Source: DATGHS01 sp035307785 (lineage in GTDB: Bacteria > Planctomycetota > Planctomycetia > Gemmatales > Gemmataceae). From it: 13,269 nucleotides of DNA. The notes beneath the pieces were generated by a model. That model was not told the DNA's origin. It ran no database searches and saw nothing but the letters and a program-made list of their open reading frames with translations. Made by a program: the position numbers and the translations under genes. Shown in pieces: positions 6,851 to 13,269 of the stretch (its first letter is position 1; each line of letters opens with the position of its first letter). Location: NCBI GenBank assembly GCA_035307785.1, contig DATGHS010000159.1, forward strand, positions 1 through 13,269. The letters run 5' to 3'.

Positions 6851-7371
6851 AAGAGAGCGATAAGGAAGAACAGACCGGGTCAAAGGATGAGAATCAGTTG
6901 ACCTAATAGCGTAGACAATAACTCGAGGAATTCGGGGAGAGCAAGAGTCTTTGCAAACTTACCTTATCTTCCAAGATTTTGGGCGCTCGTCAAGAAGAAA
7001 AGACGAAAAATACCAACTTTTTGACGCACGCGGCAGCCGTTTTCAGGTAACGGAGCTGTCTCGGATTCTTGGGCGATTATCTTGGCGTTCGCTTTTCATC
7101 AAACGACCGTACCCACGTCGCTTTTCCAGGCTGAGCAAATCATGGGTGAGGAAAATGATCCCATTCCTGGATATGCAATACCTGCCAAAAAAGGACTCAA
7201 TTTCATGATCAGAACTTGAATTGGTTAACTCGTACTTTCGCACTCATTTGGAAGAGGGAGCATCCGAAATGATTTTGCCTGGGCAAGAGGAAACAACCAG
7301 TCCTTTTGTTTCGTAACCATAGTATAAATACGCAAGATTTAGTTCACGAAGATCTTTCGTTTTCAGCTGCC
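6851..7371. other. AT-rich intergenic region between divergent genes, no credible gene
   Basis: About 520 bases separate the DUF1559 gene (minus) from the large membrane-protein gene (plus). Base composition is visibly more AT-rich than in the flanking genes. The short open frames here (plus 6951-7208, minus 7043-7243) lack RBS support and have no recognisable domain, and I regard them as chance. The region must hold the promoters of both divergent genes. The best -10-like motif for the plus-strand gene is TATAAA at 7323-7328, but I see no convincing -35. A minor ATGGG/CCCAT inverted repeat lies at about 7142-7166. No tRNA-like fold or direct-repeat array is seen. Confidence 0.55.
7323..7328 (+). 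promoter_or_regulatory. Candidate -10 element (TATAAA) for the large membrane-protein gene
   Basis: TATAAA lies about 55 bases upstream of the ATG at 7382 inside an AT-rich stretch. The hexamer 17 bases upstream (7300-7305, GTCCTT) does not match a sigma-70 -35 box, so this is only a weak candidate. Confidence 0.25.
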
Positions 7372-7375
7372 AGGA
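7372..7375 (+). promoter_or_regulatory. Ribosome binding site AGGA of the large membrane-protein gene
   Basis: AGGA lies six bases before the ATG at 7382 and supports that start. Confidence 0.55.
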
Positions 7376-7381
7376 AATCCG

Positions 7382-10300
7382 ATGGCCATCAGCAACGATC
7401 CCGTGCCGCTAGCCCCTCCGCAAGCGCCGCCGGAAATCCGTTCTATTCAGGATAACTATTTCTTTCCCGAAGATTGGACCGGCGTTGTCGGTGTGATGCG
7501 CAAGATAGATTGGCTCGCTGCCGGGATCCTCTTAGTGCTGGCGTTCCTTCTTGCGCTTACGCCGGCACACAATAGCGATTTATGGTTGCACTTGGCCAGC
7601 GGACGGGCGCTGATGGACGGTAGCTACCGTTTGGGCCAAGACCCGTTCGCGCCGGCCGGCGAGCAGCGCGCCTGGGTGAACCATAATTGGCTCCTGGACG
7701 TCGTCACCTACCAATCGTACCAGCATTTCGGGGCGTCCAGTCTGGTGTTCGTCAAGGCGGGATTGGCGGTGGTGCTGGGGCTATTGCTGCTGCAGCTTGG
7801 CCGGTTGCGACAGATGGGCTGGCACCAGGTCATTGGCGCTGGCCTGGCACTGTTGACCATCAGCCCGCGCTTTAGTCTTCAGCCGGCCTTTATCTCCTAC
7901 TTGCTGTTTGCACTTGTGTGGCTGTTCTTGGAGCGGCCGATCCGTCAAGCGGTTCAAGACCACGTCCCTCTGCGATTTCAATCCCTTTGGCCGGTCCCGG
8001 TGCTCATGCTCTTATGGGCCAATGTGGATGTATGGTTTGTACTTGGCCTGGTCGCCATCGTGGCGACCATCCTGGGTGAAGTGATCCGCACCCGGGTTCA
8101 AAATGCGCCGCTGCGACTGGCGCCCCTGGGCTTGGTGCTGATTGCATCGGTAGGGGCGTGCCTGGTTAACCCGCATCACGTACATGTGTTTGCGCTGCCG
8201 CCGGAAATTCGCGCCCTATGGGAATCACCAGGGTACCCGTTTGAAGCACTGAATCTTTCGTTGCTGCAAGATCGATACTACGGCACTACGCTGGCGCATA
8301 GCGTGGGCGGCATGACCTGCTTTGTGTTGGCAGGTTTGAGCGGCGCCTTGCTGATCTTAAACCGGCGCAGCGCCAGCAGCCTTCGGCTATGGCCGCTTTG
8401 GCTGATTTTCTTTACGCTGGCAATCCTCCTGATCCGCGCCATTCCTTTCTTTGCAATTGTGGCCGGCCCATTGCTGGCACTCAACTGGCAGGATTTCGCC
8501 GAACGAAACTGGAGCGACGATTTTCGCAGCGACACCGCCATTCGAGCTTCATTCAGCGTCCGGGTTATGACCCTGCTCGTCTTTCTTGCGCTGCCGGTCG
8601 TGGCCTGGGCGGGTTGGCTGCAACCGCAGCCCTATGAACCGCGCGGTTGGACCGTCGAAGCAGATCCTTCGCTCCGCCTAGCTGCCGAGCAATGGCGCCA
8701 GTGGCGTGTCACCAGTCAGATTCGCTCTGATGAGGTGTGTTGGAATTCGTCACCGGATGTGGCTCACTACCTGTCTTGGTTTGGTAACGGGGATGGAGCT
8801 TTTCTCGACTCTCGATTCCCAGTGACCGACCAACAGACCAAGGCCGACTACGAGGCATTACATACGGCCTTGTTGGCGCCGCCTAAAAACGATGCGCTGC
8901 TGAAGGCCCTGGAGGACCGAAAGATTCGTTTCTTGATGGTTCACAACGATCCGGTGCTTGCCATCAATCTATATCAGTACGCGCAAAACTTCCCCGAGCA
9001 GTGGTCGATCGTCTTTCAAAATGGCGGCACGACCATCGGCTATTGGAACGGCGGAAATCGAAGGGACAATACCCCGGCTCCCTTGCGTTCGCCAGTGCCT
9101 GCTTGGGAACCGACTGCCCAGGCCTTTCAGCAACGGTTAGCGTCGGCTCGCCCCGCGACGTTGCCGGCCCCGAAGCCGCGCCTACCGGATTGGAAGAGCC
9201 CGTTTGTCGACCCGCCGGCGCTGGTAAATCCCGATCGTGACGAAGCGTTCTTGATGCTGCGCTGCTTTGAACTCGAACGTCCCCGTCGAGCCCAACAATA
9301 CCAGCCTATCTGGAAAGTGGGTCTGGCGGCAGCCCTGGTGGCCCCGAGTGGTATTGGCACGGGCTCAACGGCCGTCGTGACCGACACCGCGCTGCGCTTT
9401 TCTTTACTCACTTTGGAAGCACCGAAATCGGAACCCGCTTATTCGCCGGTGTTGGCCCTGGCCCACCAAATGGGTGAAGCCCAGATGAGTAGCATGGACC
9501 AGGCGGCGCCGGCCTGGCTGTTTCTGGCCATACGAGCAGCGCGGCGCGCCATTCAGGCCCACCCCGAGGACGCACGGGCTTGGCAAGCGCTGGGCAATGC
9601 TTATGCAATGTTGCATCAAAACACATCGGAACAGACCGAGTTCAAGCAGTGGTACGATTTCCAACAACTGTGCACAGCGCAAACGATCGCCGCCTGGACG
9701 CAAGCCATTCAATTGAATCCCGAGCTGGATAAGACGACGCTGGCCCTGGCCGACTATTACCGTCTCTTGAATCAACCAGAGTTGGCGTTGCCGTTTTACC
9801 GCCGGCTGGTGGCCCGGCAGCGCGCCGCCGGACCCGGCCGTGGCGAATCAGCCGAACAATTCCGGGCACGAATAAGCGGTATGACCGAGAGTCTCAATGT
9901 CCTGCAAACGGGGGTCGATCATCAACGCGATCTCTACGAGGCCAATTCGGCCAATCTCAAGGCCGAGGATCGATGCGCGCAAGCCGAGCAACTAGGCCTG
10001 TCACAAACAGCGCTGGACACCATTCTCGATGCGGACGTCGCCGCTTTTGGACGCCCAGGGTTGAAGCTCGAAATGGAGCTGTTGTTGCGCACCGGTCGCG
10101 CCTACGACGTACGTGATTGGCTGACCGATGAGTATGAGTCGCTGTTGACCGAACTCGATTTTCACTGGGTCAAGGCTCGCATGTTTGCGGTTCTCGGCGA
10201 TTACCAACATGCCGATGCGGAGATTCAGCGCATGGCGGAGATATCGATCGGCACCGCCGCCAGCAGAGGCAATTTACCCTTGCGCGTACAAGCGAGCGTC

Positions 10301-10621
10301 CAGGTGGCCGCGGTGGTACTGGAGTCGATGGAGCTCTATAAGTCACCGGTGGACGTGCTTTGGAAACTAGCGAACCGCGGCCGGGCGTTCAACAATCTCA
10401 ACGAAATGGCCGGCTTTTTGGGTCAACATGCCGACTTGCAAGTCTTGCGCGGCCTGCTGGCGCTCGAAGCTGGCAATATCTCCTTAGCGCGGCAGTGCTT
10501 TCTAACTGGCCTGGCCGCGTGGGGCAGCGACGAGGCGGTCCGTAGCGGTTCCGGCATCGACTTTAATGGCCGCCGGCTGGCCCAGCATTATCTGCACATG
10601 ATTGAAGCGGCAGGCCCTTGA
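7382..10621 (+). CDS. Large polytopic membrane protein with C-terminal helical/TPR region
   Basis: This is a 1079-residue protein. A Pro-rich cytosolic-type N-terminus (1-40) is followed by about ten hydrophobic segments between residues 43 and 415. After the first segment comes SDLWLHLASGRALMDG (65-80) and then AWVNHNWLLDVVTY (97-110). LLWANVDVWFVLGL (210-223), VNP (262-264) and, after the last helix, FLDSRFPV (474-481) also appear. I recognise this order as a widespread family of uncharacterised membrane proteins (D-x-W-x-H near the first loop, W-x-N in the middle, an F-x-D-x-R block in the soluble part). Its topology resembles GT-C glycosyltransferases, but no activity is established. Residues about 710-1070 are helical repeats; clear TPR-like units are AIRAARRAIQAHPEDARAWQ (716-735), WTQAIQLNPELDKTTLALAD and QPELALPFYRRLVARQ. 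The stop is 14 bases before the cytochrome start, so the two are probably co-transcribed and functionally linked. Confidence 0.85.
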   Translation: MAISNDPVPLAPPQAPPEIRSIQDNYFFPEDWTGVVGVMRKIDWLAAGILLVLAFLLALTPAHNSDLWLHLASGRALMDGSYRLGQDPFAPAGEQRAWVNHNWLLDVVTYQSYQHFGASSLVFVKAGLAVVLGLLLLQLGRLRQMGWHQVIGAGLALLTISPRFSLQPAFISYLLFALVWLFLERPIRQAVQDHVPLRFQSLWPVPVLMLLWANVDVWFVLGLVAIVATILGEVIRTRVQNAPLRLAPLGLVLIASVGACLVNPHHVHVFALPPEIRALWESPGYPFEALNLSLLQDRYYGTTLAHSVGGMTCFVLAGLSGALLILNRRSASSLRLWPLWLIFFTLAILLIRAIPFFAIVAGPLLALNWQDFAERNWSDDFRSDTAIRASFSVRVMTLLVFLALPVVAWAGWLQPQPYEPRGWTVEADPSLRLAAEQWRQWRVTSQIRSDEVCWNSSPDVAHYLSWFGNGDGAFLDSRFPVTDQQTKADYEALHTALLAPPKNDALLKALEDRKIRFLMVHNDPVLAINLYQYAQNFPEQWSIVFQNGGTTIGYWNGGNRRDNTPAPLRSPVPAWEPTAQAFQQRLASARPATLPAPKPRLPDWKSPFVDPPALVNPDRDEAFLMLRCFELERPRRAQQYQPIWKVGLAAALVAPSGIGTGSTAVVTDTALRFSLLTLEAPKSEPAYSPVLALAHQMGEAQMSSMDQAAPAWLFLAIRAARRAIQAHPEDARAWQALGNAYAMLHQNTSEQTEFKQWYDFQQLCTAQTIAAWTQAIQLNPELDKTTLALADYYRLLNQPELALPFYRRLVARQRAAGPGRGESAEQFRARISGMTESLNVLQTGVDHQRDLYEANSANLKAEDRCAQAEQLGLSQTALDTILDADVAAFGRPGLKLEMELLLRTGRAYDVRDWLTDEYESLLTELDFHWVKARMFAVLGDYQHADAEIQRMAEISIGTAASRGNLPLRVQASVQVAAVVLESMELYKSPVDVLWKLANRGRAFNNLNEMAGFLGQHADLQVLRGLLALEAGNISLARQCFLTGLAAWGSDEAVRSGSGIDFNGRRLAQHYLHMIEAAGP

Positions 10622-10628
10622 AGGGGAG
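10621..10628 (+). promoter_or_regulatory. Ribosome binding site that fixes the cytochrome start
   Basis: AAGGGGAG overlaps the last base of the upstream stop codon and lies seven bases before the ATG at 10636. An earlier in-frame TTG at 10618 has no comparable site, so 10636 is preferred. Confidence 0.7.
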
Positions 10629-10635
10629 AACGAAG

Positions 10636-12573
10636 ATGGCGCTTTCGTCGCCGGCCCGCCTCGGACTGATCGCGGTGGCGGGTGTGCTCGCGGTCGCCGG
10701 CGGGATTGCGTATTTCTGGCGTCCTTGGCATTCCCCGCAGGCCCTACCGTCCCCGCCCACCCCCCGCATGACTCCCGATCCACGTCTGACCTACTCTGGG
10801 CCGTATCAGAATATTCGCCCCGATGTAAAGTATGTGGGCGATGCCGTCTGTGCCGAGTGTCATGCCGACATCTCGAAGTCGTATCATCACCATCCCATGG
10901 GGCGTTCCTTGCAGCCGATTGCGGAAGTGATCGGCCCGCCGCCCGAAGACGCCAAGCACCATAATCCATTTACGGCACTGGGCCGGGAATTTGAAATCCG
11001 GCATGAAGGCAATCGGGTCTGGCAATGCGAAACGCGCCGCGACGCATCGGGCAAGATCATTTACGAAAAGAAAACCGAGGTGGATTACGCCATCGGCTCC
11101 GGCAACCACGGACATTCGTATTTGACCAACCGGGACGGCTTCATTTACGAAACGCCGATGAGTTGGTTCACCCAAAAAGGTGTCTGGGACATTTCACCCG
11201 GTTGGAGCGAGGAAATCCTGACTAAAAGCCGCGCCGTGACGGTCAATTGCTTGTTCTGCCACGCTAACACGCTCAGCCCCAAACCGGGTACGCAGAACGG
11301 CTACGAGCAGCCGCTCTTCCCGACTGGCTCGTCGATTGGTTGCGAGCGGTGTCATGGGCCGGGGCAATTGCACGTGCATTCCGGCTCTCGGCCGGAACCC
11401 GGCAAGCCGGACTACACCATCGTGAACCCCGGCAAATTGCCGCACGCGCTCCGGGAGGCGGTTTGCCAACAATGCCACCTGGAAGGACAGGAGCGCGTGG
11501 TTCATCGCGGCCTGTCTCCCTATGATTTTCGTCCCGGCTTACCGCTGGATTCGGTCTTTTCGGTATTCGTGCGCACGGCCAGCGACGAAGACATGAAGGC
11601 CGTAAACCACGTCGAGCAGATGTACTTGAGCCGCTGTTTCGAGGCGAGCCGGCACCGGTCCAAGCAACTGGGCTGCACTTCCTGCCATGATCCGCATGTC
11701 CAAGTCCAACCCGAGAAACGGGTGGCCTATTATCGGCAGAGTTGCCTTCAATGTCACGAACCGTCCGCCTGCCCGATTCCTGTGGAAGAACGCCGCAAGA
11801 CGACCAAGGAAGATAGCTGCATGGATTGTCACATGCCGCGTTATGCCACCACCGACATAGCGCACACGGCATCCACCAACCACCGCATCATCCGCGATCC
11901 GCGCAATCCGAACGCGGCGCCGGCGCCGTCGCCTCGGCCACCCACAGCCGACATGCGCCGAATCCCCATCCGCCTGTTCCAAAAAAAGGACCGTGATAGT
12001 TACACAGCCGAGGAACGCCGCGACGAAGCCCTGGCGCTGGGAATACTCCTGGGCAAGGCCCCGCATTTCGCGTCGGAATTCCTGCCCATGCTGGAGGAAT
12101 CGATTCAGGAAGATCCCACCGACTTCGAGTTATGGGAAATCAAAGGCATCACGCTCGCGCAATTGAATCGATTTGACGAAGCCCTGGCGGCTTTCCGGAC
12201 CGGCATGTTGTACGCCCCCAATCGTGAATCGCTGATAATCGCTGCGGCGATGGCGGCCCGAGACTGTAATCTCCCAGACGATGCCTTGAAGTTCTGGCGC
12301 CGCGCCGCGGAGATCAATCCGACCAACGTCTTGTGCCAAGCCAATATTACCCGGCTCGCCGGGTTCCGCAACGACTGGCCGCTTTTGAAAAAGCATGCGG
12401 ACATCTGGCTGAGCCTGGACCCCGGCAGCACCGATGCGCGGCAGGCGCGCGTTTCATATTTGTTGCATGAAGGCAATCGCGAAGAGGCCAAGGCCGAATT
12501 CGCCAAGATTGAAGCATTGCAACCCAAAAACCTCGGCCAATTGCAAATCTGGTTTCGCAATCAGATGCGCTGA
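10636..12573 (+). CDS. Membrane-anchored seven-heme cytochrome c with C-terminal TPRs
   Basis: This is a 645-residue protein from the ATG at 10636. An N-terminal hydrophobic segment (about 9-28) acts as an anchor or uncleaved signal. Seven CxxCH heme-c sites are present: Cys72-His76, 205-209, 236-240, 277-281, 347-351, 370-374 and 395-399. Motifs of the planctomycete/acidobacterial cytochrome-TPR family are visible: YVGDAVCAECH, IGSGNHGHSYL (153-163), WDISPGW (184-190) and CMDCHMPRYATTDIAH followed by TNHRI (395-419), whose histidines are probably distal heme ligands. After a Pro-rich linker (423-437) come TPR-like helices (about 460-640), e.g. NRFDEALAAFRTGMLYAPN and LPDDALKFWRRAAEINPTN. It should work on the outer face of the inner membrane in electron transfer, and needs a c-type cytochrome maturation system that is not in this window. 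It resembles the cytochrome c554 group by its first and last heme blocks; the substrate is unknown. Confidence 0.93.
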   Translation: MALSSPARLGLIAVAGVLAVAGGIAYFWRPWHSPQALPSPPTPRMTPDPRLTYSGPYQNIRPDVKYVGDAVCAECHADISKSYHHHPMGRSLQPIAEVIGPPPEDAKHHNPFTALGREFEIRHEGNRVWQCETRRDASGKIIYEKKTEVDYAIGSGNHGHSYLTNRDGFIYETPMSWFTQKGVWDISPGWSEEILTKSRAVTVNCLFCHANTLSPKPGTQNGYEQPLFPTGSSIGCERCHGPGQLHVHSGSRPEPGKPDYTIVNPGKLPHALREAVCQQCHLEGQERVVHRGLSPYDFRPGLPLDSVFSVFVRTASDEDMKAVNHVEQMYLSRCFEASRHRSKQLGCTSCHDPHVQVQPEKRVAYYRQSCLQCHEPSACPIPVEERRKTTKEDSCMDCHMPRYATTDIAHTASTNHRIIRDPRNPNAAPAPSPRPPTADMRRIPIRLFQKKDRDSYTAEERRDEALALGILLGKAPHFASEFLPMLEESIQEDPTDFELWEIKGITLAQLNRFDEALAAFRTGMLYAPNRESLIIAAAMAARDCNLPDDALKFWRRAAEINPTNVLCQANITRLAGFRNDWPLLKKHADIWLSLDPGSTDARQARVSYLLHEGNREEAKAEFAKIEALQPKNLGQLQIWFRNQMR

Positions 12574-12581
12574 CATCGGTC

Positions 12582-12610
12582 TTGTCGAAAGGGCTTGCCG
12601 CTGCGACAAT
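12582..12610 (+). promoter_or_regulatory. Candidate promoter of rpmG
   Basis: TTGTCG (12582-12587) and GACAAT (12605-12610) are separated by exactly 17 bases, each matching four of six positions of the sigma-70 consensus. They lie in the 77-bp gap between the cytochrome stop and the rpmG start, with about 40 bases to the ATG. Read-through from the cytochrome gene is also possible because no terminator hairpin is seen in the gap. Confidence 0.4.
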
Positions 12611-12639
12611 ACGATTTCCAAAGTAGGTGTGAAATGGAC

Positions 12640-12643
12640 GGAG
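12640..12643 (+). promoter_or_regulatory. Ribosome binding site GGAG of rpmG
   Basis: GGAG lies seven bases before the rpmG ATG at 12651 and fixes the start of this short gene. Confidence 0.65.
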
Positions 12644-12650
12644 ACCAACC

Positions 12651-12821
12651 ATGGCGAAGAAAAGCAAAGACGCCCGCAATTACGTGAAAATGCAAAGCAG
12701 CGAAAGCGCGCACTGCTATTACTTGCAAAAGAACCGCAATAATTCAAAAGAGCGCATGCAGCTAAAGAAGTATGATCCGATCGTACGCAAGCACGTGATG
12801 TACAAAGAAGGGAAGATGTGA
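12651..12821 (+). CDS. rpmG: 50S ribosomal protein L33 (zinc-free type)
   Basis: This is a 56-residue protein starting MAKKSKDARN. The C-terminal block [20 protein letters not shown] of the Escherichia coli protein, as I remember it, is mirrored here by QLKKYDPIVRKHVMYKEGKM (37-56), and the middle QKNRNNSKERM matches the usual TKNKRTKPEKL. L33 is a small protein of the large ribosomal subunit near the E site. The two CxxC pairs of the zinc-ribbon version are absent (KMQSS at the first pair, KKYDP at the second), so this is the C-minus form. One isolated Cys (residue 22) remains where aromatic residues are common. GGAG at 12640-12643, seven bases upstream, supports the ATG. The gene is probably transcribed alone and ends at the palindromic terminator just downstream. 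Confidence 0.95.
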   Translation: MAKKSKDARNYVKMQSSESAHCYYLQKNRNNSKERMQLKKYDPIVRKHVMYKEGKM

Positions 12822-12830
12822 GATGTGAAA

Positions 12831-12862
12831 GCCGCTTGCGGCGTTGCAACGCCGCAAGCGGC
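12831..12862. terminator. Bidirectional terminator: perfect 32-nt palindrome between convergent genes
   Basis: The 32 bases are their own reverse complement, giving a 14-bp stem (GCCGCTTGCGGCGT with its complement) around TGCA. The element starts 9 bases after the rpmG stop and ends 8 bases before the stop of the convergent small gene. The downstream plus-strand sequence is T-rich (AGTTAAATTTATTTC); the minus-strand side has TTTC. A shared terminator is the natural reading, stronger for rpmG because of the T-rich tail. Confidence 0.85.
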
Positions 12863-12870
12863 AGTTAAAT

Positions 12871-13200
12871 TTATTTCTTCTTCTTGATCACTTCCACCGC
12901 GGTCACTTCGCCCTTGTCGTTCAGCGTCAACTTCACGTTGGCGCCTTCCTTGAGATGATCCGACTTTAGCGCTTCTTTCGCGGCCACTTCCTTCTTGTCG
13001 TCGCCTTCCGTGAACGTGAACTTCACATCGTCGCCGATTTTGTATTCCTTGTCTTCGGTCATGCCCTTCTTGCCGGTGGTCACGGTGATCGTCGAGCCGT
13101 CCACCTTCTTGATCTTCCCGCTGACCGGCTTTTCCTTCGCCGCGGCCACGCCCACGCACAAAACCACGACCACTGCTGCCATCACGAACTTACGCAACAT
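12871..13200 (-). CDS. Small secreted Lys-rich beta-strand protein of unknown function
   Basis: This is a 109-residue protein with a clear Sec signal peptide (basic start MLRK, hydrophobic core to residue 19, cleavage likely after VAAA near residue 21). The mature 88 residues alternate short beta strands and turns: VSGKIKKVDGSTITVTTG (26-43), EYKIGDDVKFTFTEGDD (52-68) and GANVKLTLNDKGEVTAVEVI (86-105), ending in KKKK. The pattern suggests a small OB- or SH3-like barrel similar to short planctomycete secreted proteins and to DUF5666-type domains, but I cannot assign a family. The RBS is weak (AAGG, nine bases before the ATG). It is convergent with rpmG and shares the palindromic terminator, so its promoter lies to the right, partly outside the window. 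Confidence 0.75.
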   Translation of the reverse strand: MLRKFVMAAVVVVLCVGVAAAKEKPVSGKIKKVDGSTITVTTGKKGMTEDKEYKIGDDVKFTFTEGDDKKEVAAKEALKSDHLKEGANVKLTLNDKGEVTAVEVIKKKK

Positions 13201-13269
13201 GAGAGGTTACCTTGGTTGAAACAGAACCTGAAACAGGAAGTCGCCGGCCCGGCGCCGGAGATTCGTTCC

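Noticed and set aside
6951..7208. Plus-strand 85-residue open frame in the AT-rich gap
   Set aside because: There is no RBS or recognisable domain, and the residue composition looks like translated non-coding DNA.
7043..7243. Minus-strand 66-residue open frame starting MRKYELT, which resembles the start of some IS5-type transposases
   Set aside because: Similarity stops after seven residues. No later transposase block is seen in any frame, no terminal inverted repeats or target duplications are visible, and there is no RBS.
11539..12066. Minus-strand open frame antisense to the cytochrome gene
   Set aside because: The plus strand encodes an unambiguous multiheme cytochrome, and the antisense product has no recognisable feature.

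Overview
The window looks like chromosomal DNA from a member of the Planctomycetota. The evidence is the combination of families: a DUF1501 protein, a DUF1559 protein with a pseudopilin-type N-terminus, a small transthyretin-like lipoprotein, two squalene-cyclase-like alpha/alpha-toroid proteins, and a multiheme cytochrome c fused to TPRs. The assignment rests on family recognition only, and no genus can be named. Coding regions are moderately GC-rich.

Layout, left to right. (1) Positions 1-726 hold the C-terminal part of a DUF1501 gene on the plus strand, converging with the next gene. (2) Positions 755-6836 hold five minus-strand genes for exported or membrane proteins. Read from the right these are the DUF1559 pseudopilin-like protein, a lipoprotein with a carboxypeptidase-regulatory-like fold, a membrane-anchored TPR protein, a secreted alpha/alpha-toroid protein with a Gly-rich insert, and a Tat/lipoprotein-type alpha/alpha-toroid protein. 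They are not one simple operon: a good intrinsic terminator follows the DUF1559 gene, a weaker one follows the lipoprotein gene, and a 95-bp inverted-repeat element fills the gap between the two toroid genes. (3) About 540 bp (6837-7381) is AT-rich and without a credible gene; divergent transcription starts from it. (4) Positions 7382-12573 hold a tightly spaced plus-strand pair: a 1079-residue polytopic membrane protein with a C-terminal helical/TPR region, then a membrane-anchored seven-heme cytochrome c with C-terminal TPRs. (5) A 56-codon rpmG gene (ribosomal protein L33, zinc-free type) follows at 12651-12821. It converges on a small secreted protein gene (12871-13200, minus) across a perfect 32-nt palindrome that probably terminates both.

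Apart from rpmG, every gene encodes an envelope, exported or membrane protein. The only close functional coupling the sequence suggests is the pair at 7382-12573, with 14 nt between stop and start. A cell-envelope complex that combines a polytopic membrane protein with an electron-carrying cytochrome, both with helical-repeat protein-binding domains, is plausible but is inference. I see no tRNA or rRNA, no CRISPR array, no intact mobile element and no recognisable defence system.
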